A stretch of 11,228 nucleotides of DNA from UBA2943 sp946534895 (GTDB taxonomy: Bacteria > Bacillota > Clostridia > Christensenellales > Aristaeellaceae): NCBI GenBank assembly GCA_946534895.1, contig CAMNDE010000086.1, forward strand, positions 1 to 11,228, in the 5' to 3' direction. Numbering within the stretch: position 1 is the stretch's first letter; the number at the start of each line of letters is the position of its first letter. A program made the translations under genes and the position numbers. Positions 1-5,480 of the stretch are shown here, one piece after another. The notes under the pieces were generated by a model that was not told the DNA's origin, searched no databases, and saw nothing but the letters and a program-made list of their open reading frames with translations.

Positions 1-143
1 GCCGCTGCCACTTTTTCCGCTTCCTCCGCACTGAGAAGTCCGGCCTTGTCATCCAGGACTGCCTCGTACACGCCCTCAGACAGGCCGGATGCACAGGAAA
101 GCACCAGCACAAGGCATAAAAGCATACTCAGAATCTTACGCAT
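1..143 (-). CDS. TPM-domain secreted or membrane protein, N-terminal part (truncated by window edge)
   Basis: Only the first 47 residues are present; the gene continues beyond base 1. The ATG at 143-141 follows a GGGAGGT ribosome binding site at 157-151. Residues 1-20 form a signal peptide: positive start MRK, then a leucine-rich core. Cleavage could be by signal peptidase I near residue 20. VLSC at residues 14-17 resembles a lipobox but has an unusual Leu at -2, so a lipoprotein is possible but weak. The mature start, VYEAVLDDKAGLLSAEEAEK, matches the opening of TPM (YgcG-type) domains, which usually begin with a D..GLLS.EE pattern. Members are exported and often membrane-anchored; their biochemical role is poorly defined and some are phosphatase-like. 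The start overlaps the end of the upstream zinc-ribbon gene by 8 bases, so the two are very likely co-transcribed and translationally coupled. The family call rests on a short N-terminus. Confidence 0.7.
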   Translation of the reverse strand, partial: MRKILSMLLCLVLVLSCASGLSEGVYEAVLDDKAGLLSAEEAEKVAA

Positions 144-1698
144 GCTTTTCACCTCCCTGATGGCTCTCAAACTGCGGAAGCGCGTTGGAGCACTCCCGGT
201 TGTGCATGAGCAGCAGATCCACGCTCTCCCAGACCACGCAGGCCAGGCAGAGAAATCCTACTATATAAATAGGCATATCCTGGCTGTGGAACACATTGGT
301 GGCAAGGATTCCAAAGCCCGCGAGCATCACCGCAAAGGCGGCAAGACTTCCGTTCGGCGGTTTTACGCCGGTCCTGAACCCAAGGTACAGCATGAGCCCC
401 ATGAGCGCGGTCAGGGCCAGGGAGATGAACACAAATACGCCCACCTGATCGATCCGGGACAGGACAAAGGGCACTGCCACCATGCCGGCGACGAAGAATA
501 TCATGCCCAGGATTCTCAGGATCAGTGCCGTGGTTCCGTTTCCGCGTCCGTCCAGGGATTTCTGGGCTTTCAGGAACGCTTTCACGTCCATAGGCTTGGC
601 ATTCGGACTGGACCGGATTTCCTTCACGCGGATCGCGCGCTCCCGCTGGTAGATGATCACCTGGGCCACCAGGGCCAGAAGCATGGCAAAGACCATCACC
701 ATTTCCGGCCGCAGCGTCAGGACCGCATTGAACAGGAAGAACAGCGGTACGGCCAGAATCAGCACGCCGAGGCCAAAGCGCGGAATGTCCATCGGGATAT
801 CCGCGGCCATGTGTCCGCTGACACCGTTCTGAATCGCGTACAGAACCCGCTTTCCGCTGCGGATGGACATGAACCAGGTGGGCACCCAGGTCATGCCCGT
901 ATAGCGTGCTTTCGCCAGCTCCACCAGTTTCTTTTCCGCTTCCGCCGTGGAGTAGGTGCATCCGTCCTTCAGATCCTCAATGACTTCCCGCAGGCCGTTG
1001 CTCACGGCTTCCGACTTGGCGAAGCCCATGTATTCCTCCGGATTTGTATCCGGCATGTCCGCATAGAACCCGCTGATGTAGGCCGGAGAAAACTTCCGGA
1101 ACGCATCGGGCTCCACGGAAGCGATCTTTTCCGACAGCTGGTCCGGCATTTCCCTGGAAGCATCATGCAGGATATGATCGTATGCGTGATTCAGCGTCAC
1201 GTTGGTATGATAGTAGTAGGTATCGTCGCCCTTGGTCTCATGACCTTCAAGCACGGTCTCGCCGGTCACAGAAGCCGAGTACTCGTACTGAGGCACATAG
1301 ATTCCGCGGAAGCTTTCCGCCGTGACGTCTTTTTTCAGCCACCGCGGCGCAAAAGGATTTTTCCGGAGCATGGAGCGGTACTGTTCAAAGCACTGCTCCC
1401 GGGTAATTTGGAACGGGGCAATGGTTTCCGGTGCTTCCATGGCCGAATCCTTCCGGTCTAGCATTACGGAAGCACCGCAGTAGCTGCAGAAGGATGCCGC
1501 TGCCGTATTCATGGCACGGATCTGCGCACCGCAGGACGGGCATGTCAGAAGATCCATGGAAAACGAACTTCCGGAAGAGAGTACTTCCGCTCGGTCCGCT
1601 TCCTCAATGGACATGGTCCGGCTGCACTGACCGCATTTCAGCTGCTGCGAGGAAATGTCAAAGGTCATCAGGGACCCGCATCCGGGACATCTGTACAA
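136..1698 (-). CDS. Zinc-ribbon (TFIIB-type) multi-pass membrane protein
   Basis: This 520-residue protein starts at a TTG (1698-1696) placed 9 bases after a perfect AAGGAGG (1714-1708). The reading frame stays open upstream to an ATG at 1812, but the sigma-A promoter at 1761-1733 lies inside that extension, so the TTG is the real start. The N-terminus carries two zinc ribbons: C4-P-G-C7 with C22-G-Q-C25, and C53-P-S-C56 with C71-S-Y-C74. A soluble middle region of about 200 residues (residues 80-300, with many Tyr, Glu and Lys) follows, and then about six hydrophobic segments from roughly residue 310 to the C-terminus. This layout fits the TFIIB-type zinc ribbon membrane proteins common in Clostridia, whose function is unknown; they often sit beside TPM-domain proteins, as here. 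The ribbons are probably cytoplasmic. It may act in envelope homeostasis, which is inference from the neighbour only. Confidence 0.85.
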   Translation of the reverse strand: MYRCPGCGSLMTFDISSQQLKCGQCSRTMSIEEADRAEVLSSGSSFSMDLLTCPSCGAQIRAMNTAAASFCSYCGASVMLDRKDSAMEAPETIAPFQITREQCFEQYRSMLRKNPFAPRWLKKDVTAESFRGIYVPQYEYSASVTGETVLEGHETKGDDTYYYHTNVTLNHAYDHILHDASREMPDQLSEKIASVEPDAFRKFSPAYISGFYADMPDTNPEEYMGFAKSEAVSNGLREVIEDLKDGCTYSTAEAEKKLVELAKARYTGMTWVPTWFMSIRSGKRVLYAIQNGVSGHMAADIPMDIPRFGLGVLILAVPLFFLFNAVLTLRPEMVMVFAMLLALVAQVIIYQRERAIRVKEIRSSPNAKPMDVKAFLKAQKSLDGRGNGTTALILRILGMIFFVAGMVAVPFVLSRIDQVGVFVFISLALTALMGLMLYLGFRTGVKPPNGSLAAFAVMLAGFGILATNVFHSQDMPIYIVGFLCLACVVWESVDLLLMHNRECSNALPQFESHQGGEKHA

Positions 1699-1732
1699 GG
1701 ATGTTCGCCTCCTTATTTTTCTCTTCCCTGTT

Positions 1733-1761
1733 TTTATACCGTCTGAGGCCTGATCTGTCAA
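1733..1761 (-). promoter_or_regulatory. Sigma-A promoter for the zinc-ribbon/TPM operon
   Basis: On the minus strand TTGACA (1761-1756) is followed by 17 bases and TATAAA (1738-1733), close to the ideal sigma-A promoter. Transcription should start near 1726, giving a leader of about 28 bases before the TTG start at 1698. It sits inside an open upstream extension of the same frame and so fixes the start choice. Confidence 0.85.
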
Positions 1762-1863
1762 TTCATCCCTGGCTTTTTCCGAAAACAGGACCGCAGAAAC
1801 GGATGCACACATGTCTCTGATCTTCGTCTTGTCAGGAAATCATCCACTTTTCCCGGTTATCCA

Positions 1864-1891
1864 TTGATTGGCCTGCTTCCTGTGATATACT
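1864..1891 (+). promoter_or_regulatory. Sigma-A promoter with extended -10 for the membrane-protein pair
   Basis: TTGATT (1864-1869), 16 bases, then TATACT (1886-1891), with TGA directly before the -10 hexamer (an extended -10, TGn). Transcription should start near 1898, leaving a leader of about 147 bases before the ATG at 2045. It fires away from the minus-strand promoter at 1761-1733, so this gap is a divergent promoter region. The stretch 1762-1863 between them shows nothing else I can support. Confidence 0.75.
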
Positions 1892-1910
1892 TTTCCGGTA
1901 AGAAGAAACG

Positions 1911-1983
1911 ATATCATATTCAGCAGCGGGTCTTTTCGTTCAATAGCCGGGAACCATGTCCGGCTCCGAACGTCTTATGATAT
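1911..1983 (+). ncRNA. Candidate structured 5' leader (three nested helices)
   Basis: Starting about 13 bases after the predicted transcription start, three helices nest. P1 is 8 pairs, ATATCATA (1911-1918) with TATGATAT (1976-1983). P2 is 5 pairs, CGTTC (1937-1941) with GAACG (1968-1972). P3 is 6 pairs, AGCCGG (1945-1950) with CCGGCT (1960-1965), closing a 9-base loop. The arrangement resembles a cis-regulatory RNA, but I recognise no known riboswitch core. No intrinsic terminator follows, and the ribosome binding site (2033-2037) is 50 bases downstream, so any mechanism is unknown. The pairing is seen directly; function is inference. Confidence 0.4.
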
Positions 1984-2044
1984 GATAGGAAGGCCCCTTT
2001 GCATTGAAGAGTGTCCTGTCAGACAGAAACCTGGAGGAATCAGG

Positions 2045-2653
2045 ATGGAGCGCACAGAAGTCACCGGGCGTGTCACACTGTATGAAGACGGCGTGTACCG
2101 CTGGATCTATGGGATGGACATGCAGAAGAACCGTCTTATGTTTTTCAGGGTGCTGAAAATCCTCGGGTGCGTCGGCATCGGAATCATTGTTCTTTCCCTG
2201 CTCGCAGGCTCCATGGGCGGCGGCAGTGCACAGTCTGCCATGCTCCTTTTTGGCTTTGGCACGTCCGCCTGCATGCTTCTTGCATGGTGTCTTGCCTACC
2301 TGATCTGGTCCAGGGCGAGTCACGGGAAAACCTATCTGTTGTACGAAATGACTGTGGACGCCATAGCCGTGCTTTCCACGGCCCCGGGACAGAAACGCTT
2401 CGCGCCTGTACCGGCGGCGGACACGGTGAGCACAAACGTGAACGCACTCCTGGAAAAAGGCAGAACCGCGCATATCGGATCAAGAAAAGGCCGCAGCACA
2501 GTCCTGCTGTCCCATATCATCTCGATTGACACCCATCGCTCCGAGGATGCCATAAGCCTTCGGTCTGCGCTTGTAGATCAGCTTGTCTATGTTTCCTGCG
2601 ATGATTATGACTTTGTACTGAATTTCCTGTATGAGCACTGCCCCCGTGCCTGA
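2045..2653 (+). CDS. Small two-helix membrane protein, first of a paralogous pair
   Basis: A 202-residue protein starting at the ATG 2045, 7 bases after GGAGG (2033-2037); the frame is open further upstream but no other start has a binding site. After a short N-terminal region containing LYEDGVYRWIYG come two hydrophobic segments (roughly residues 36-55 and 64-85), then a soluble C-terminal half of about 115 residues ending in a YVSCDDYDFVLNFLYEHC pattern. The C-terminal half looks beta-rich with a final helix, as in bacterial PH-like domains, but this is a weak inference. I do not recognise a named family. The next gene begins 44 bases downstream and shares the N-terminal signature, the two membrane segments and the C-terminal pattern, so this is probably a tandem duplication in one operon. 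Products should sit in the cytoplasmic membrane with the C-terminal part facing the cytosol. Confidence 0.75.
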   Translation: MERTEVTGRVTLYEDGVYRWIYGMDMQKNRLMFFRVLKILGCVGIGIIVLSLLAGSMGGGSAQSAMLLFGFGTSACMLLAWCLAYLIWSRASHGKTYLLYEMTVDAIAVLSTAPGQKRFAPVPAADTVSTNVNALLEKGRTAHIGSRKGRSTVLLSHIISIDTHRSEDAISLRSALVDQLVYVSCDDYDFVLNFLYEHCPRA

Positions 2654-2658
2654 TCGAT

Positions 2659-2682
2659 TGTCCGGCACAGGCGGTGCGGACA
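2659..2682 (+). promoter_or_regulatory. Intercistronic hairpin just before the second membrane gene
   Basis: TGTCCG (2659-2664) plus CAC (2666-2668) pair with GTG (2674-2676) plus CGGACA (2677-2682), with G2665 bulged and a 5-base loop. No T tract follows, so it is not an intrinsic terminator. It ends one base before the AAGGAGG at 2684-2690, so it could affect translation or mRNA stability of the second gene. Confidence 0.45.
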
Positions 2683-2697
2683 GAAGGAGGACGGAAT

Positions 2698-3177
2698 ATG
2701 ACGTATCCGGACCGGGTTACTTATGAAAACGGTGTATACCGCTGGAAGTATCATCTCTCGAGGGAGCAGTCCAAAGATCATCTTTATCTCATGCTGTTTG
2801 TCTCCTTCGGGATCTCGGCTGTTGTTCTTCTGATCATGCTCATCGCACTCCATGGCCAGGGCTGGTATATCTACGTACCCATCATTCTTGTCATAGAGGT
2901 CGGCCTTCCATTTCTCCTCGAATTCCTCACGCTGGACAATAATGAACGTTCCTATGAAATGGATGAAACCTGCCTTCGGCATAAGCATGCAAGCAAGGGC
3001 GGCGACGCCGTCATCATCTTCAAAAACATCCGCTGGATGACCGTCAAAGGCGATGAATTCACCATCCGTGAGGGCATCACCACCTATACCGTGTATGTTC
3101 CCCATGCAGATGTAGAAATGGTCAAGAACCATATCCGGGAAAGAACCGGTCCCAAAGCCGAGCATATGCCCGGATAA
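2698..3177 (+). CDS. Small two-helix membrane protein, second of a paralogous pair
   Basis: A 159-residue protein starting at ATG 2698, 7 bases after a perfect AAGGAGG (2684-2690); an in-frame ATG at 2674 has no binding site. The N-terminus has YENGVYRWKYHLSREQ, almost the same signature as the preceding gene. Two hydrophobic segments (about residues 30-52 and 58-78) are followed by a soluble region with SYEMDE, W..VKGDEF.I and a TYTVYVPHADVEMVKNHI ending. That order (strand-rich, a Trp, then Tyr-x-Val-Tyr-Val and a final helix) looks like a small PH-type domain facing the cytosol; this is inference. Function is unknown. It is co-transcribed with its paralogue from the promoter at 1864-1891. 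It is about 40 residues shorter in the C-terminal half. Confidence 0.78.
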   Translation: MTYPDRVTYENGVYRWKYHLSREQSKDHLYLMLFVSFGISAVVLLIMLIALHGQGWYIYVPIILVIEVGLPFLLEFLTLDNNERSYEMDETCLRHKHASKGGDAVIIFKNIRWMTVKGDEFTIREGITTYTVYVPHADVEMVKNHIRERTGPKAEHMPG

Positions 3178-3256
3178 AAAGCCGTTTATGTCCGGATAGG
3201 AATTCTGAAACCGGTTTCACCACAAGCAGTCATCTCAGATCGTCCATTACGCAGAT

Positions 3257-3282
3257 GAGGCAGTGCCCGCGGGCACTGCCTC
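3257..3282 (+). terminator. Perfect-palindrome hairpin between convergent genes
   Basis: A 26-base perfect palindrome (GAGGCAGTGCC, CGCG, GGCACTGCCTC) lies 79 bases after the stop of the second membrane gene and 22 bases beyond the stop of the minus-strand gene. On the plus strand it is followed by CTGTTCTTT, a mediocre T tract; on the minus strand there is no T tract. It most likely ends the plus-strand operon and may also block or stabilise the convergent transcript. Confidence 0.6.
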
Positions 3283-3304
3283 CTGTTCTTTCATGAATGT
3301 TTTC

Positions 3305-4024
3305 TTATTCTTCTGTGTGCATTGCTTCGTTTTCCGCCTGCAGAAGCTTGTCATTGACCGAATCGGCTTCCACATGCTTTCCAGCAGTTTCAGGACTCAG
3401 AGATTTACCACCTGCGGACTTTTCCGGGATATCGGTCTCCAGGCATTTTTTCACATCCTCCGGAGCGTTCAGGTCCGTTTTCAGTCCCTTGATCTCTCCG
3501 TTACGGATGGACAGGGCTGCTTCTTCGCCGCCGATCACGTCCGCCTTTGATCCGCTTTCGGCTTTCATCATCCGGACAGACGCAGTCTTGACCGGTTCCG
3601 GAATTTCCAGGACTTTGGAAGCCGTCTGCAGTTCAGTTCCTGCTGCTTTCATTTCTTCTGCCTTCCTGGCGATTTCCATCTCCAGGTCCCTCTCTGCCTC
3701 TTCAGGTGCTGTATCCGTCCGGATCTGTCTGTGGATCGTCAGTCCATTTTCCGGATTGCCCGGACAGATCTCCAGAATCCTTCCTGCTTCCCCCAGGGCT
3801 GTCTCCTGTGCAGGATCTTCCACTTCCCAGAGCAGATCTTCCGCAGCATCGGCATGCTGAGGAATATCTGACCATTCCTCATGGCTTCCAATGACAGGCA
3901 TGGCCGGATCCCGCCATGCTTCCGTTTCCTGCGCATATCCGGCCACAGGGAAAAGATGCAGCAGCATGACCGCCAGAATCCATGCAGGCAGGAGACGTCG
4001 TCTGAGTACAATGTGTGCGTTCAT
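3305..4024 (-). CDS. Secreted, highly charged protein of unknown function
   Basis: A 239-residue protein starting at ATG 4024 behind AAGGAGG (spacing about 6). Residues 1-31 are a signal peptide: an RRR-containing start, a hydrophobic stretch (LLPAWILAVMLLHLFPVAG) and a likely cleavage after GYA at residue 31. The mature chain is rich in Glu, Asp, Lys and Ala, has almost no hydrophobic core and no recognisable domain; parts (for example AEERDLEMEIARKAEEMKAA-like stretches) could be helical or coiled. Two Cys residues occur, in LEICPG and VKKCLE. It has no wall anchor, lipobox or repeat. I recognise no family. It lies on the same strand as the SGNH hydrolase upstream, 163 bases away, with a hairpin-rich leader in between (4058-4131). 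Secretion is well supported; any role in the wall or in adhesion would be a guess. Confidence 0.75.
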   Translation of the reverse strand: MNAHIVLRRRLLPAWILAVMLLHLFPVAGYAQETEAWRDPAMPVIGSHEEWSDIPQHADAAEDLLWEVEDPAQETALGEAGRILEICPGNPENGLTIHRQIRTDTAPEEAERDLEMEIARKAEEMKAAGTELQTASKVLEIPEPVKTASVRMMKAESGSKADVIGGEEAALSIRNGEIKGLKTDLNAPEDVKKCLETDIPEKSAGGKSLSPETAGKHVEADSVNDKLLQAENEAMHTEE

Positions 4025-4057
4025 GGTTTTCCTCCTTCTCACGTATAAATTCGGGAT

Positions 4058-4131
4058 CTGCCCTTTGGGGCAGTCCATGGAGAAAAAAGTCCGAAATATC
4101 CTTCTCCATCGTCATATTTGACGCATGGAGA
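4058..4131 (-). promoter_or_regulatory. Leader with mutually exclusive hairpins before the secreted protein gene
   Basis: TTCTCCAT (4102-4109) can pair with ATGGAGAA (4077-4084). Alternatively its last seven bases, extended by CGTCA (4110-4114), can pair with TGACG (4119-4123) and ATGGAGA (4125-4131) with one bulged C. The two structures cannot coexist. A third hairpin, CTGCCC/GGGCAG (4058-4063 with 4068-4073), lies nearer the start codon at 4024. On the minus strand a run of six T falls inside one of the alternative loops (4083-4088), not right after a stem, so this is not a standard terminator. No convincing promoter is visible between here and the upstream gene. Confidence 0.4.
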
Positions 4132-4187
4132 GAAGAAAAGTTTCCATACCAGGGAAAGCATGAAATCAGGATCGGGACAGCTCCATT

Positions 4188-4748
4188 TCAGGCCTTTTCA
4201 ATGTCCGCGCGGATGGTGTCCCAGATCAGGGACGCGGCAAATTCTGAACCATGAACGGATGCGTGGGCACCGTCTTCAGCATACATTTCGATTTCAGGCC
4301 GGCTTTCCTGGCAGTTCCACCATTTTTCGCCCACCGGAGCAATCAGGGCATCGATCTCCTGAGCCACGCGCCGATGGACCTCGTTCATCTGGTCCTGAGC
4401 TTCCTTTTCGTGCTTCCTTGCCCAGCAGGCATAGATCACCGGCGTGCTTCCCGCTTCACGGATATACTGATTCAGGGCAGTTGCGGCTTCCAGGAACTTT
4501 TCCTCCGGTCCGAAGGGATGCGCATGCTCCTGCAGTACCACATAGTCATAGTTTCCATACAGGATATTGAATCGCACCGCCGGTTCATTCAGATGCTGGA
4601 TCAGAAACCAGCCGGGATGTGCGAGCATGGTGACATGGCACGCAAAACCTTCCTGTTCCGCCCTTGCCTTCACCATGGAAGGCATGTCGTTATAGTAGGT
4701 ATGGCTGTTCCCGATGAACAGAATCTTCAGCTCTTTCGTATTTTGCAT
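4188..4748 (-). CDS. SGNH-fold hydrolase (esterase/acetylhydrolase-like), cytoplasmic
   Basis: A 186-residue protein. The chosen start is ATG 4748, preceded by GAGGAG about 11 bases upstream; an in-frame TTG at 4769 has no binding site. The first strand is followed by IGNSHTYYNDMP, with the family nucleophile Ser at residue 15 in a G-N-S-H block. Near the C-terminus is EDGAHASVHG, whose D159-x-x-H162 provides the rest of the catalytic triad. Residues AHPGWF and YDYVVLQEH fill the places of the oxyanion blocks in the middle. There is no signal peptide or membrane segment. Length is typical for a minimal SGNH domain. Family members cleave esters, often acetyl or acyl groups of carbohydrates or lipids; the substrate here cannot be told. 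Similar GNSH-type proteins are common in Clostridia with unknown substrates. Confidence 0.8.
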   Translation of the reverse strand: MQNTKELKILFIGNSHTYYNDMPSMVKARAEQEGFACHVTMLAHPGWFLIQHLNEPAVRFNILYGNYDYVVLQEHAHPFGPEEKFLEAATALNQYIREAGSTPVIYACWARKHEKEAQDQMNEVHRRVAQEIDALIAPVGEKWWNCQESRPEIEMYAEDGAHASVHGSEFAASLIWDTIRADIEKA

Positions 4749-4975
4749 GGGAATTTCTGCTCCTCTCAACTGTGGTTTATTTGTGTAATCAGCCGTTTTT
4801 CCTTAGCCAGGGAGATACTCCCGAATCAGGTACAGCGGCCAGAACTCCAAAAACACTTCATGGTTCGACAGCAGAATTGGTTTTCCTTCATCTTCTCCTG
4901 ATTCCGGAGAAATGACATGATATTCGTCAGAATTCGCGCCTTTCCGCCTGCTGTGATTTCGGAATTCATGGACAT
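4749..4975. other. Intergenic stretch with no supported gene
   Basis: No promoter I would trust for the SGNH gene is visible here. Two small inverted repeats occur: GGGAG/CTCCC at 4810-4822 and TTCTCC/GGAGAA at 4893-4911. A 96-codon minus-strand frame spans 4803-5093, but it has no ribosome binding site, runs through the promoter island, and shows no family resemblance. Confidence 0.4.
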
Positions 4976-4997
4976 TTGTTTCATAATACAAGAAGAT

Positions 4998-5071
4998 TTC
5001 AAAATATTCAGAAAAAAATATTTCAAATTTGTTTCTTTTATGTTGACAGACGTGAAGAAAAGATGTATTAT
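4998..5071 (+). promoter_or_regulatory. Strong sigma-A promoter with AT-rich UP-like element
   Basis: TTGACA (5043-5048), exactly 17 bases, and TATTAT (5066-5071), with TG right before the -10. The 45 bases upstream are almost only A and T, with A tracts and T tracts and a 7-base inverted repeat AAATATT/AATATTT (5002-5008 with 5017-5023), which resembles an UP element or curved DNA. Transcription should start near 5078. No open reading frame with a start signal follows; instead an intrinsic terminator lies about 40 bases downstream. Confidence 0.85.
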
Positions 5072-5077
5072 CTCCTT

Positions 5078-5139
5078 GCAAATAACAGATCACCTTTCTT
5101 GTGAAAGTGACAGCTATGCCAGTGGCTGTCTCTTTTTTT
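5078..5139 (+). ncRNA. Candidate small RNA of about 60 nt
   Basis: The interval runs from the predicted start point of the promoter at 5043-5071 to the end of the T tract at 5139. It can form a first hairpin, CAC(C)TTTC with GAAAGTG around 5091-5109, and then the terminator hairpin. Neither half contains a start codon with a ribosome binding site. It matches no RNA family that I recognise. It could instead be the attenuated leader of the downstream PIG-L gene, but that gene has its own promoter 180 bases later, which favours an independent transcript. Confidence 0.5.
5109..5139 (+). terminator. Intrinsic terminator of the short transcript
   Basis: GACAGCTAT (5109-5117) pairs with GTGGCTGTC (5122-5130), including two or three wobble pairs, around a GCCA loop. 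It is followed at once by TCTTTTTTT (5131-5139). This is a textbook intrinsic terminator on the plus strand. Confidence 0.88.
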
Positions 5140-5280
5140 GTCCATAAAAGCTATAAACGGCCTGGGTTCGTTCCGAAAGGAAATTGTTACAGATTTATGC
5201 AGAGCCTTACTGCCTGCTTCTGTCTCCTTATCTGCTGAACTCCTGTCCGCGAAACAAGTCTGAAAAATATTTACTTCATC

Positions 5281-5314
5281 AATTCCCGCAATACCGGACA
5301 GATATCCGGGAATT
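5281..5314. repeat. Inverted repeat directly upstream of the PIG-L promoter
   Basis: AATTCCCG (5281-5288) and CGGGAATT (5307-5314) form perfect 8-base arms 18 bases apart. The right arm ends 3 bases before the -35 hexamer at 5318, a usual place for an activator or repressor site. Inside it a smaller inverted repeat, CCGGA (5294-5298) with TCCGG (5305-5309), overlaps the right arm. A protein-binding role is inference. Confidence 0.45.
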
Positions 5315-5317
5315 CCA

Positions 5318-5346
5318 TTGCCAAAATACTGCCATCATTTTACAAT
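5318..5346 (+). promoter_or_regulatory. Sigma-A promoter of the discoidin/PIG-L gene
   Basis: TTGCCA (5318-5323), 17 bases, TACAAT (5341-5346). Transcription should start near 5353, leaving a leader of about 128 bases before the TTG start at 5481. The stretch 5140-5280 upstream holds only a small TTCC-GAAA-GGAA hairpin (5171-5182) that I can point to. Confidence 0.7.
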
Positions 5347-5355
5347 GAACCGAAA

Positions 5356-5452
5356 GATTTCCATGGCAGGCTCTGTCTCATGACAGACAGAACAGAAAAG
5401 GCTTTCAGACCCCTGGCCTGCTTTTCGCCCGCGTCCGAATTCCCATGGAATC
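5356..5452 (+). ncRNA. Candidate structured leader of the PIG-L gene
   Basis: Three nested helices begin within a few bases of the predicted transcription start. P1 pairs GATT and CCATGG (5356-5366, T5360 bulged) with CCATGGAATC (5443-5452), 10 pairs. P2 pairs CAGGC (5367-5371) with GCCTG (5416-5420). P3 pairs TCTGTC (5372-5377) with GACAGA (5382-5387) around a TCAT loop. The three 5' strands are contiguous. The element ends 13 bases before the ribosome binding site at 5466-5471. No known riboswitch signature is recognised. CCATGG is itself palindromic, so P1 could be partly a coincidence of two such sites. Confidence 0.4.
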
Positions 5453-5480
5453 CAGCATATCAAATGGGAGGAACACCGTT

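Noticed and set aside
46..1461. Plus-strand open frame of 471 codons
   Set aside because: It is antisense to the zinc-ribbon gene, is rich in His, Arg and Gln as antisense frames of such genes are, and has no ribosome binding site or domain.
4803..5093. Minus-strand open frame of 96 codons
   Set aside because: No ribosome binding site, it runs through the AT-rich promoter island and the sequence shows no family resemblance. A decayed fragment at its C-terminal end cannot be excluded but has no support.
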